From: CAVVZJ01 sp963752755
Lineage (GTDB): Bacteria > Planctomycetota > Planctomycetia > Isosphaerales > Isosphaeraceae
Reading direction: 5' to 3'
Assembly: GCA_963752755.1 (NCBI GenBank)
Contig: CAVVZJ010000011.1
Span: forward strand, 372,001 to 436,000
Length of the DNA: 64,000 nucleotides
The notes beneath the pieces were generated by a model that did not search any database, was not told the DNA's origin, and saw only the letters and a list, made by a program, of their open reading frames with translations. This document shows, piece by piece, positions 18,593 to 28,138 of this stretch. The stretch's first letter is position 1, and every line of letters begins with the position of its first letter. The position numbers were made by a program, and so were the translations under genes.

Positions 18593-20084
18593 CGAACTGA
18601 GCTCGCGACACCATCAATGGTTGTCTCCTTGGGGTGGCGGATCGGTAGCGTGACCAGGAAGGTGGAGCCGTGGCCGGGCGTGCTCCGCGCCGTGATCGTG
18701 CCGCCGTGCCGCTCGACGATCTTGCGGCAGACGGCCAGGCCAACGCCCGTGCCCTCGTACTCGTTGCGTCCGTGGAGGCGCTGGAAGATTGTGAAGATGC
18801 GCTCGGCGTAAATCGGATCGAAGCCGATGCCGTTGTCCTCGACCTCGATCAGGCACTCGCCGGCCGGCCGGGCCGGTCCGTTGCGAACGACTGCGGAAAC
18901 CTTGACCCGTGGCGGCTCCTCCGGTCGGTGGTACTTCAGGGCGTTGCCGATGAGGTTCTGCAGGAGCTGGCGCATCTGGAGCGGGTCGGCCTCGAGCGTC
19001 GGCAGCGTGCCCAATCTCGACGCGGGCCGTGGACCTGCTCGATCCGGGCCTCCAGGTCGGAGACGACCTCGCGGGCGGTGGCGGCCAGGTCGACGGGAAC
19101 GAACGGCTGGGCCTTGGTCGTGACCCGCGAGTAGGTGAGCAGATCGTTGATGAGCGTCTGCATCCGCTTACCCGCGTTTTGAATCCGGTCGAGGTAATCG
19201 CAGCCCTGATCGTCGAGTGCTTCGCGGTACTTCGAGCGGAGCCGGTCGCTGAACGCCTGGACCTTCCGGAGCGGCTCCTGGAGATCATGGGAGGCGACCG
19301 AGGCGAAGTCCTGAAGCTCGCGGTTGCTCCGCTCCAGACTGGCGGCGTAAGCCCTGGCTTCCTCGTGCGAGCGGTCCATTGCCTCCATGTAGCTCTGAAT
19401 CCTCCGGACCGCCGGACCGATCACATAGAGGCCCTCCAGCAGGAGCACGCCCAGGATGAAGACGAGGATGATCCACTCGATCGTCCTCAATTGCTCCAGG
19501 CTCGCGGAGGCATCGCGCTCCGACTGGAGGATGGCGGTTTCCAGAGACTGCCGGAGCGCCGCTTCCTCGGCGAGCACCCGCCGCACGATCGCCCCGGCCT
19601 TGACGTTCGGTGACGTCGCGTCTGTGAGAGCGTCCAGCAGTTCCTCGGCGGCGGCGATCGCGGCGCGGAGATGCGCCCGTGCCTCGCCGAAGTGAGGCGC
19701 GTGCTCGAAGCCGGACGAGTGGGGTGAAGCCGCCGACCGGCCGGTGTGAGTCGACGGCTTCCACGGAACCGCGTATCGCGCGAGGTCGGAACGGAGAGAA
19801 GCCATCAGCTCGCGTCGCTCGGCCGGGTTGTCGGACAGGAGCAGGGAGAGGCAGTGGAGGCTCAGGGAGCGGTCGCTCGGCAACCCATGCGCGGCCGCCC
19901 CGTTGTCCTGGAGCACACTGGTCTGCCACGAGATCTCCCGGAGGATCAACGACTGGCTGACGGTCATCAGCGCCGCGACCGCGCAGAGCGAGGCGACGTA
20001 CATGATCCCGAGCCGACGTGCCGGCGACTCCTGATCGTCCGTCGGAATTGTCTTCACGCCGGATCGGTTGAAGAAGAGACGCAT
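18580..20084 (-). CDS. Membrane sensor histidine kinase, Cph1/phytochrome-type transmitter (frameshifted)
   Basis: About 501 residues from ATG 20084. Two membrane segments, near residues 25-45 (LGIMYVASLCAVAALMTVSQ) and around 210-232 (WIILVFILGVLLLEGLYVIG), enclose a periplasmic helical domain of about 160 residues. Then a coiled linker, the H-box VASHDLQEPLRKVQAF (phospho-His), and, after a frame break near 19020, the ATPase part: QLLQNLIGNALKYH (N box), EVDNGIGF-type EVEDNGIGFDP (G1), GTGVGLAVCRKIVERHGG (G2). The stimulus is unknown; the periplasmic fold resembles CHASE3-like helical sensors in length. First gene of the overlapping kinase, receiver and GGDEF-EAL operon. Confidence 0.9.
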
Positions 20085-20269
20085 CTCCCAGCCCCTCGAC
20101 GTGGCAGTCTCTTCCCATCCCACGATGTCCACACATGACGATTCTAGGGCGCCGTTTTTGGAGCTTCTCCGAGCGTTCGAGAATTCCTCCGGGGGCGTTC
20201 CAGGGGGCGCTGTTACCACAACCAAGGTCGCCTCGGGATGGCGCAAGGATTCGCCAAGAGAAGCGAAAC

Positions 20270-20299
20270 GACCCGGCCCCCAGAGAAGGGAACCGGGTC
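20270..20299 (-). terminator. Candidate terminator of the surface-protein gene
   Basis: GACCCGG (20270-20276) pairs with CCGGGTC (20293-20299), a 7-bp perfect stem. On the minus strand it is followed by CGTTTCGCTTCTCTT, only loosely T-rich. It lies 58 bp downstream of the surface-protein stop. Confidence 0.4.
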
Positions 20300-20356
20300 G
20301 GCGATTTTCGTTTCAGGGCCTCCTCGAAGTTGCGTCGGCCGGGAATTGACCTCGGG

Positions 20357-23300
20357 TCAGAAGCCGTGGAAGGGCCGGTTCGCGGCGCGGAAGGCGGTAC
20401 TGTTGAGGACCAGCGACGATGTGCGGCTGGAGCGGAAGTTCGTGTCGCCATTGTAGGCGACCGAGACGCTCCGACCAGTGACGACCGACGAGGGGACGAC
20501 GATCGTGGCGGTGCCACCGCTGAGCGTGGCCTGGCGGAACGCCTGGCCATCGACGAAGAACGTCACCACCCCGGTTGGCGTGCCGGCGCCGGGGGCGAGC
20601 GCCGAGACGCCGGCCGTCAACTGGACCTGCCGGCTTCCGTTGGTGACAACTGGCGTCGAGGTCAGGCGGGTCTCGGAGTTTGCCGGGGTGACGACCTGGG
20701 AGATCGTCGGAGAGGCGCTGGCGGTGAAGTCATGGGAGCCGACGTAGAGAGCCGCGATGGCGTGGGCCTGTCCGGCGCCGGTGGCTGGCAGTGTGATCGC
20801 GGCTTGGCCGTTGGAGAGCGGGGCAACGCCGATCAGGGTCAAGCCGTCGTAGAAGGCGATGCCGCCGGTTGGCGTGCCGGCGCCGGGGGCGACGGCGTGG
20901 ACGGTGGCCGTGTAGGTCACCGACTGGCCGAAGACGGCCGGATTGGCGGAGCTGACGACGATGGTCGCCGTCGAGGCGGCGGCGGTCTGCTGGACGACCG
21001 CGTTGGACGAGCCGATGTGGTTGGCGTCGCCACTGTAACCGGCGGCGATGAAACGGGTTCCGATGTCGAGGGATGATGTCGTGAAGTGCGCCTTGCTGCC
21101 CGAAACCGGCACGACCGCGAGGACCGTGTTCGTCCGGGTGTTCACGAAAGTCACGGTGCCCGTCGGCGTGCCAAAGTCGGTCGCGATGGTGGCCGTGAAG
21201 GTGACGGCCTGGCCGTAGTCCGACTGGGCATCGGACGAGCTGACCGTCAGCGTCGAGGTGGTGCGGTTGACCTGGACGAAGACGTTGGGCTGCGAGCTGA
21301 TTGTGGTGAAGTTGGCGTCACCGGCGTAGTACGTGGTGATCAGGTTCGAGCCAACGCGCAGGTCGTTGGTGCTGAGTGAGGCCACTCCATTGACCAGTGG
21401 CGCCGTGCCGATGACACGGTAATTGTCCATGAAGTACACGAGGCCCGTTGGTGTCCCCCCGCCCGGAGCGTTGGCGGTGAGATGGGCAGTGAGGGTCACG
21501 CTCTGCCCAACCGGGCTCGTGCTGGCGCTGGACATGACCGTGGCGCTGAGCGAGGAACGTTCGACGACCTGGTTCGCTGGCGAGGCCGAGGTGCTGGTGG
21601 CATAGGCGCCGTCCGCAGGCGTGAAGACCGCGGTGATCGAATGCGGTGACGCCGAGACGGTGAGCGTCGAGACCGAGAGAGCGGCGATGCCCAGACCGTT
21701 GACCGTGGCGGTTCCGAGCGAGCTCGACCCGTCGAAGTACTCGACGCTGCCGGTTGGCGTGCCGGAGCCGGGCGCGTCCACGGCGACGAGAGCCGTGAAG
21801 ATGACCGGCTGGCCGTAGAGCGAGGTCGCGTCGTCCGACGCGACCTGGGTTGTCGTGGCAGCCGAACCCACGACGAAGGGATCCGGGGCATAGGAGCCGG
21901 TGCTGGGCAGGAAGGCGAGCCCCCCCATGTAAACCGCGGTGATCGTGTGGTTACCAGTGATCATCGTGCTCGTGGTGATGGTCGCCTGACCGCTGCCATC
22001 GAGCGTCACCGGGCCGCCGATCGGGTTGCCGTTGTCGGAGAAGAGGACCGTGCCGTTGGGGGTGCCGAGATACTGCGGCGAGACGGTCGCGGTGAACGTG
22101 ACTGGCTGGCCGAGTACGGCCGAGGCAACCGACGCGCTAACGGTGGTCGTCGTGCTCCCCTGGAGGACCGACTGCAACACCGTGCCGGTGCTGGCTGTGA
22201 AGCTCGAGTCGGATGAGTAGGTCGCGATGATGGGTTGTGAACCGAGCACCAGGTTGCTGGACGTGACGCTGGCGACGCCACCCACGAGCGGCACTGTTGT
22301 GGGAACAGCGTTGATGAGGAATGTGACGGTGCCCGTGGGAGTGCCGCTGCTCGGGCCGACGGGGCTGACGGTGGCCGTGAAGGTTACCGGCTGGCCGAAG
22401 ACCGACGGGTTGGTCGTGGCGACGATGGTTGTCGTGGTGTCAGCCTGGTTGACCGTGGTCGTGTCCAGCGGGCTGGTGCTGCCGTTGAAGTTCGTGTCGC
22501 CGTTGAAGACGGCCGTCAGGCTGTGCGAGCCGACGCTCAAGCTGCTGGTCGTCACCGACGCCACGCCACCCACGAGCGAAGTGCTACCGAGCAGGGTGGC
22601 GCCGTCGAAGAAATCGACGGTGCCTGTCGGCATGCCCGAGCCGGGGGCGACGGCCGCGATGGTGGCGGTGAGGGTCACGCTCTGGCCGAAGACCGAGGGG
22701 TCGGGCGCGGCGGTGAGGATCGTGACCGTGTCGGCCTGGTTGACCGTGGTGGAGATCCCCCCGCTGCCACCGTTGAAGTTCGCATCGCCGTTGAAGAAGG
22801 CTGTCAGGCTGTGCGAGCCGACGCCCAGGCTCGACGTGGTGAGCGTGGCCACGCCGCCCGAGAGCGAGCCGGAGCCGAGCAGGGTGGCGCCGTCGAAGAA
22901 ATCGACGGTCCCGGTCGGCGTGCCGGCGCCCGGGGCCACGGCCGTGACGGTGGCGGTGAGGGTGACGGTCTGGCCGAAGACCGAGGGGTCGGGCGCGGCG
23001 GTGAGGGTGGTGGTCGTGTCGGCCTGGTTCACCACCTGGCCACCGAGGAGTGAGCCGCTGCTCGAGGTGTAAGTCGAGTCGCCCGAGTAGCTGACGAGCA
23101 CGACGTGGCTGCCGAGGGCCAGGTCGCTGATCGGGGTGAAGCTGGCCGAGCCGCCGGAGAGCGACACGGTCTCAACGTCGGTGCTGTCGATGTTGAGGGT
23201 GACGGTGCCCGTCGGTGTGACGCCGGTGCCGGAGATGGTCGCCGAGAAGGTCACCGCCTCGCCGAAGACGCTCGGGTTGGCCGAGGCGACGGCGGTCGTG

Positions 23301-25894
23301 GTGCTGAGGCCCATGGCGGTCAGGACAACGTCGCCGCTGACGTAGTTGATGCGGAAAGGCTGGAGGCCGACGGTGAAGGTCGAGCCGTCGGGCAGGCCGT
23401 TGAAGGTGCCGGTGGTACTCAAGGGGTCGGAGTTGTCGAGGATCAGGAACGTGTCGCCGGCCGAGGGGGCGAAGCCGAGCGTGACGCTCAGGGCCGGGTT
23501 GTTGAGGCTCACCGAGCCACCGATGCCCGAGGTGAGCTGACTGTACTGGGTGCCGGCCGTGGTGCCGTTGAGCTGGATGAAGAGGGTCGAGCCCGAGCCA
23601 AGGTTGACGCTGTCCGCGTTGAGGATGCCGGGCGCCGTCTGGCCGGGGGAGACCGTGGCGCCGGAGGCGGACGTCACCGCGCCGACCTGCCCGGTTCCCG
23701 AGAGCGTCGCGCCGCTATTGACCTGGACGGCAATGCCGACGAAGTACGCGTTGATCCGGAGGTTGCCCGCGTTGTCGATCAGGCTGCCGTCGAACGAGCC
23801 GGGGTTGCCTTCCAGGTTGAGCCGACCCGCGCCGACCTTGGTCAGGCTGTAGCCGTTGTTGCCGTTGTCGATCTGCGAGTACAGGAGCAGGACGGTGTCA
23901 GTGACGCCGACCGTGGTGTCCGCGACCAGGGTCATCGGGGTCTGGAAGACCTCGGCGCCGGACGAGACCAGCGCCCCGGTGCCGCCGACCCCGGAGCCCT
24001 GGATCGTCAGCGAGTTGGTCCGGACGTTGATCGTGCCGCTGATCGCGAGCGCGGCCCCGTCGGCGACGACCTGGTTGGTGGCGGAGTTGCCGAGCCCCCC
24101 GGAGTTGGTGACCTTGAGGGTCCCCTCGCTGATCGTGGTGTCTCCCGAGAAGGTGGGAATGCTGTTGTGGTTCAGGACGAGCGTGCTCGCCCCCACCTTT
24201 TCGAGGTTGAACGCCCCGTTGAGTGCGCCGTTGAGTGTCAACTGGCCGGCATCGACGCCGATCGTGCTGTTGGCGCCGAGCGTCACGTCGCCCGCCCAGG
24301 AGCTCGTCCCGCTGAGGTTCCGCAGCGCCCCGGCGGTCCCGGTGCCCGTGCCGGAGATCGACAGGGCCGCGCCCCCGATGGCCAGGCCGCCGACGAGATC
24401 CAGCTCCGCCCCGCTCGCGACGACCACATTGCCCGTGCCCAGGGCGCCGCCGTTGCTGATCTGGACGACACCCGCATTGATGACCGTCCCGCCGCCGTGC
24501 ACGTTGGCATTGGGCAGGGTGAGCGTGCCGTCGCCGGTCTTGGTCAGGCCGAAGTTGTTGGGGCCATCGGTGATCTGGCCGGTGATTGTGAGCTGGCTGC
24601 CGGTTCCGACTCCGATGGTGCTGTCGGCCGTGAACGAGATCGTGCCGTCGTAGGTGTTCGACTCGCCGTCCGAGGGACTCACGAGAGCGCCGACGCCAAG
24701 GATGCCCGAGCCGGTGAGGGAGAGGATCTCGCCGGTGATGGTGATGTTGCCGGTCAGGTCCAGCTCCGCCCCGCTGGCGACGGTCGTCCCGCCGGCGGTC
24801 GCGCCGAGCGCGTTGTCGCTCTCGATTAGGAGCACACCGGCGTCAACGGTGGTGGTCCCGTCGTAGGTGTTATCGCCGGAGAGGGCCAGCGTGCCTGCAC
24901 CCTCCTTGTAGAAGCTGGCGCCTGTGTTTGTGCCCTGCAAGACCGTGCTGATGCGCAGCTCGACGTCCAGGTCGGCGTCATCGGCGATCGTGAACATGTT
25001 GAACGTGTTGTCGATATCCAGGGTGCCGAGCCCCTCGATGGACGAGGTCACATCGTTCGTCGTGGCGAAGGTGTTGATACCGACGAAGAGGTCCAGAACG
25101 CCCCCGGTGTCGATCTGGACGGTGGACCCCTGGAGATTCAGGTTGCTGATGTGGGCCTGGTAGGTGCTGACGTCGAAGATCGATCCCTGGTTGACGGTCA
25201 CGTCCGAGCCGACCCAGAACTGATCGGTGCCCGCCAACTGCAGCGTGGCGGCCGTCGTGTTGTCGCCGACGATCACCGAGCCGTTGGCGGAGATGACGCC
25301 GTCCGTCTTGCCCAGCACGAGCGTGCCGGCGTTGACGTTGGTCGGGTTGTTGTAGGTGTTCGCGCTGCCGCCCGTGAATTCGAGCGTGCCGCCGCCGGTC
25401 TTGTTCACCCCGTAGCCGAGACCGGAGATGGCCCCGGACAGGTCGAGCGTACCGCCATCGGCGACATCGATCGTCTCGTCGGCCGTCAGGGCGATATCGA
25501 GGCCGAGCGTCGAGGTGCCGCTGTCGGAATACGTGGAGGTGATGCCGTTCGTCAGGGTGATCGCGTTGCCGCCGATGTCGTAGCCGCTGGCCTCGAAGGA
25601 GATCGCGTCGAAGGAGGTGCCGGCGGCGATGTCGTTCGTGTTGCTCAGGTTTGCGGCGCCGGACGGGAAGACGAGGTCGTCTCCGCCGACCGGGGCGGTG
25701 TTGGTATCCCAGTTACCGTTCGTTGACCAGAGGCTGTCCACCGCCCCGGTCCAGGTCTGGACCGTGGGCGTGATCCGGACTTCCAGGCCCTCGATCCCCA
25801 ACCGGACGGCCCGACGCGCGGTCGTCTCCCGGCGTCGTCGCGTCGTTCGGAGGCGGGAGAGAGGTTCCATTCCTCGCGAAAAGATTCGGCTCAC
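20357..25894 (-). CDS. Giant surface protein: autotransporter-type beta-strand repeats plus ten Ig-like repeats
   Basis: 1845 residues. The basic N-terminus ends in LGIEGLEVRITPTVQTWTG, a planctomycete-type LE-x-L/R-x-x-P export-associated motif also seen in the dockerin protein at 35997. Residues about 45-790 form a beta-helix-like region with five autotransporter-associated strand repeats of the type GAGTLALSGDNTYDGTTTV...AG.L. From about residue 862 to the end are ten Ig-like repeats of 90-100 residues, each with PSVFGQ.VT.TATV, GTPTGTV.F and G.HS.TA.F.GD.NF. No beta-barrel translocator is seen. Likely a secreted or cell-surface adhesin or matrix protein. Repeats two and three are nearly identical in DNA. 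It is followed by a weak terminator. Confidence 0.85.
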   Translation of the reverse strand: MSRIFSRGMEPLSRLRTTRRRRETTARRAVRLGIEGLEVRITPTVQTWTGAVDSLWSTNGNWDTNTAPVGGDDLVFPSGAANLSNTNDIAAGTSFDAISFEASGYDIGGNAITLTNGITSTYSDSGTSTLGLDIALTADETIDVADGGTLDLSGAISGLGYGVNKTGGGTLEFTGGSANTYNNPTNVNAGTLVLGKTDGVISANGSVIVGDNTTAATLQLAGTDQFWVGSDVTVNQGSIFDVSTYQAHISNLNLQGSTVQIDTGGVLDLFVGINTFATTNDVTSSIEGLGTLDIDNTFNMFTIADDADLDVELRISTVLQGTNTGASFYKEGAGTLALSGDNTYDGTTTVDAGVLLIESDNALGATAGGTTVASGAELDLTGNITITGEILSLTGSGILGVGALVSPSDGESNTYDGTISFTADSTIGVGTGSQLTITGQITDGPNNFGLTKTGDGTLTLPNANVHGGGTVINAGVVQISNGGALGTGNVVVASGAELDLVGGLAIGGAALSISGTGTGTAGALRNLSGTSSWAGDVTLGANSTIGVDAGQLTLNGALNGAFNLEKVGASTLVLNHNSIPTFSGDTTISEGTLKVTNSGGLGNSATNQVVADGAALAISGTINVRTNSLTIQGSGVGGTGALVSSGAEVFQTPMTLVADTTVGVTDTVLLLYSQIDNGNNGYSLTKVGAGRLNLEGNPGSFDGSLIDNAGNLRINAYFVGIAVQVNSGATLSGTGQVGAVTSASGATVSPGQTAPGILNADSVNLGSGSTLFIQLNGTTAGTQYSQLTSGIGGSVSLNNPALSVTLGFAPSAGDTFLILDNSDPLSTTGTFNGLPDGSTFTVGLQPFRINYVSGDVVLTAMGLSTTTAVASANPSVFGEAVTFSATISGTGVTPTGTVTLNIDSTDVETVSLSGGSASFTPISDLALGSHVVLVSYSGDSTYTSSSGSLLGGQVVNQADTTTTLTAAPDPSVFGQTVTLTATVTAVAPGAGTPTGTVDFFDGATLLGSGSLSGGVATLTTSSLGVGSHSLTAFFNGDANFNGGSGGISTTVNQADTVTILTAAPDPSVFGQSVTLTATIAAVAPGSGMPTGTVDFFDGATLLGSTSLVGGVASVTTSSLSVGSHSLTAVFNGDTNFNGSTSPLDTTTVNQADTTTTIVATTNPSVFGQPVTFTATVSPVGPSSGTPTGTVTFLINAVPTTVPLVGGVASVTSSNLVLGSQPIIATYSSDSSFTASTGTVLQSVLQGSTTTTVSASVASAVLGQPVTFTATVSPQYLGTPNGTVLFSDNGNPIGGPVTLDGSGQATITTSTMITGNHTITAVYMGGLAFLPSTGSYAPDPFVVGSAATTTQVASDDATSLYGQPVIFTALVAVDAPGSGTPTGSVEYFDGSSSLGTATVNGLGIAALSVSTLTVSASPHSITAVFTPADGAYATSTSASPANQVVERSSLSATVMSSASTSPVGQSVTLTAHLTANAPGGGTPTGLVYFMDNYRVIGTAPLVNGVASLSTNDLRVGSNLITTYYAGDANFTTISSQPNVFVQVNRTTSTLTVSSSDAQSDYGQAVTFTATIATDFGTPTGTVTFVNTRTNTVLAVVPVSGSKAHFTTSSLDIGTRFIAAGYSGDANHIGSSNAVVQQTAAASTATIVVSSANPAVFGQSVTYTATVHAVAPGAGTPTGGIAFYDGLTLIGVAPLSNGQAAITLPATGAGQAHAIAALYVGSHDFTASASPTISQVVTPANSETRLTSTPVVTNGSRQVQLTAGVSALAPGAGTPTGVVTFFVDGQAFRQATLSGGTATIVVPSSVVTGRSVSVAYNGDTNFRSSRTSSLVLNSTAFRAANRPFHGF

Positions 25895-26305
25895 GGTGTT
25901 TCTACCTTCGTGGTTGCTGGGGCTCCGGAGCCGTGTTGCGATTCCGGAAGGAGGAGGATTTCGCGCCCAGGGAAGTCCGGGTCGATCCTCGGACGGTTGG
26001 CGAAAGCCAACCTCGCTTCCGCTTCGGGAGGCAGCGGAACGCGGGCCGTCGGCGGGGCCGACCTGGAACCGATCATGGGGAACGTAGGACGTCCCCCGGA
26101 GAGCGACAACCGCCGTTCAGAGATATTCCTGGAGTCTTGACCGGGAGCGACTCGCCCCCCCTGTCCCGGCCTCGGGCGGTTCGATCGCTTCTTGAATCAA
26201 GACGGCATCGTTATTGCACACTTTGTTTTTCCACGGAACGGAGCCGGAGCGGCGGTCCTGGACCGAAGCAAGAGGCGAGCCCGCTGACCCCCCGGATTCC
26301 CGGCC
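25895..26305. other. Divergent intergenic region between surface-protein and receiver genes
   Basis: 411 bp. Contains a perfect 7-bp hairpin GGTTGGC-GAAA-GCCAACC at 25995-26012, whose plus-strand form has a GNRA tetraloop, and a second copy of the palindrome CTTGAATCAAG (26191-26201) also found before zwf. TTGAAT within the palindrome could act as a -35 for the receiver gene, but no good -10 follows. No gene seen. Confidence 0.5.
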
Positions 26306-26671
26306 ATGGATAAACGACACTTGCTGCTCATCGTGGAAGACCACGAGCTATCCCGACGCGCCCTGGCGAGCCTCCTATCGCGACAGGGCTGGGAGGTCCA
26401 CGCCGTGGCCACCGTGAGCGAAGGACTCGAACTCCTCGACGATGTCCCCGAATGCGTGGTGCTCGACCTGATGCTGCCCGACGGCGACGGCGAGACCGTG
26501 CTCCGCGCCGTCCGCGAACGGAGTCTGCCGACGCGCGTCGTGATCGCCTCGGGCACCGGCGACGAGGACCGCCTGGAAGCCCTCCGCAGCCTCCATCCCG
26601 ACGCGATCCTGAGAAAACCGTTACGGATCGACGAGGTCTGCCACGCCTGCGAGGCGGCAGCCGACCATTGA
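26306..26671 (+). CDS. Single-domain response regulator (REC)
   Basis: A 121-residue stand-alone receiver from ATG 26306. LLLIVEDHELSRRAL gives the acidic pocket, CVVLDLMLPDGDGE the phospho-Asp, VVIASGTGDE the conserved Ser/Thr region and AILRKPLRIDE the conserved Lys-Pro. There is no output domain and no adjacent kinase. It may receive phosphate from the kinase operon at 18-20 kb or the hybrid kinase at 47.5 kb, but that is only inferred from presence in the same region. Confidence 0.92.
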   Translation: MDKRHLLLIVEDHELSRRALASLLSRQGWEVHAVATVSEGLELLDDVPECVVLDLMLPDGDGETVLRAVRERSLPTRVVIASGTGDEDRLEALRSLHPDAILRKPLRIDEVCHACEAAADH

Positions 26672-26800
26672 CGGCATCCCGGCCGTCGTCAGGTTTCTCG
26701 GAGGAGGCGAGGGGCGAAGGGCGGACGGACGTGGTAAGATCCCAGACTGGTTGATCCGCGACCACCCGCCCGATTTTCACCCACCGAGGAGTCGAGAGCG

Positions 26801-28041
26801 ATGGCCGACAACGCCTGGAACCGCACCGATCGCCGCACGTTTCTCCAGGCCGGGGCCGCGGTCGTCTCGGCCTCGACCCTGACCTTCGGCTCCGGCGCAG
26901 GGCGCAGGAAGTCCCCGACCGGTCGCCCGAGGTTCCCCGGCGGAAGCTGGGCAAGACCGGCGTCGAGATCACGATGCTCGAACAGGGCGCCACCCGCGGC
27001 CCCAGCGCCGACCGCCTGCTCCGGTTCGCCTTCGCGCAGGGCATCCGGCTCTTCGACACCGCCAAGGTTTACGGCACCGAGCCCAACTTCCGGAAGTGGT
27101 TCGAGCAGGACCCGGAGGTCCGCAAGCAGATCATCCTCGTCACCAAGGACATGCCTCGCACCCCCCGCGACATGATCCGCATGCTCGACGAGCGCCTGGC
27201 CACCCTCGGCACCGACTACATCGACCTCTTCTTCATCCACGGCCTCGGCGACGACCACTCGCTCAACGACGCCATGAACTTCGTCAAGGGCCCCGAGTTC
27301 AAGGAGACCGCCGAGGCAATCCGCAAGTCGGGCAAGGCCAGGTTCCTCGGCTTCTCCTCCCACCACAAGGACCGCGCCCAGATCATCCAGGCCGCCGCCG
27401 AGGGTGGGATCGTCGATGCCATCATGCTCCAGTATCGCCCCTGGCTCGACAAGGACGCCCCCCTGAACAAGGCGCTCGACGCCGCCTGGAAGAGGGGCAT
27501 CGGCCTGATCTCGATGAAGCAGATCGCCGGCCAGTTCTTCGGCGACAAGCCCCAGGGCAACATCCTGGAGGACGTCGTCCGCCGCGTGCCGACGCTCAAG
27601 GAACGCAACCTCTCGCCGTTCCAGGGACTGCTGCACGCAATCTGGACCGACGAGCGGATCAGTGCCAGTTGCGTCTCGATGCGTAACACGGACCAGATCC
27701 GCGAGAACGCCGAGGCCGCCCGCCGCTTCGAGCCTCTGAAAGAGGCCGATCTCCGCCAGCTCCGCGACGCCACGATCGCCCACGGCCCGACCCTCTGCGC
27801 CGACTGCGACGGCCGCTGCTCCCTCGCCGCCGGCACCCGCGCCGAGCTGGGCAACCTGACCCGCTTCCTTACCTACCACCAGCACCTCGGCGACCGCTCC
27901 GAGGCCCGCCGCCAGTACGCCCAGCTTTCCCCCGAGGCCCGCGACTGGTCCGACGCCGACCTCGCCGCCGCCCGCTCCGCCTGCCCCAACCGCCTCGACT
28001 TCGCCCGCTTGCTGCCCGAGGTCGATCGGTACCTGGGTTGA
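26801..28041 (+). CDS. Tat-exported aldo/keto reductase with C-terminal Cys cluster (frameshifted)
   Basis: About 413 residues from ATG 26801. The start holds DRRTFLQAGAAVVSAS, a twin-arginine signal, so it is exported folded. After a frame break near 26905 follow VPRRKLGKTGVEITML, GIRLFDTAKVYGTE (Asp and Tyr of the AKR active site), IILVTKDM (Lys), DYIDLFFIHGLGD (His) and SGKARFLGFSSH, an intact AKR tetrad. The tail carries LCADCDGRCSLAAG, a CxxCxxxC group as in AKRs with a C-terminal iron-sulfur site. It reduces or oxidises carbonyl substrates outside the cytoplasm; the substrate is unknown. TAAGAT at 26735-26740 is a possible -10 element. Confidence 0.9.
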
Positions 28042-28138
28042 GCCGGGATCGTCCGAAAGCTCAACGATTCTCCGGTGGTACGCCCGTCGAAGGCGCCGGG
28101 CGTGCGACCCGGAGTCGCGTGGAGAGGGTTGTGAGCGG

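Noticed and set aside
23105..24829. Plus-strand open frame of 574 codons inside the surface-protein gene
   Set aside because: Mirror of the repetitive minus-strand gene; the product is repetitive Asp/Arg/Gly-rich without family features.
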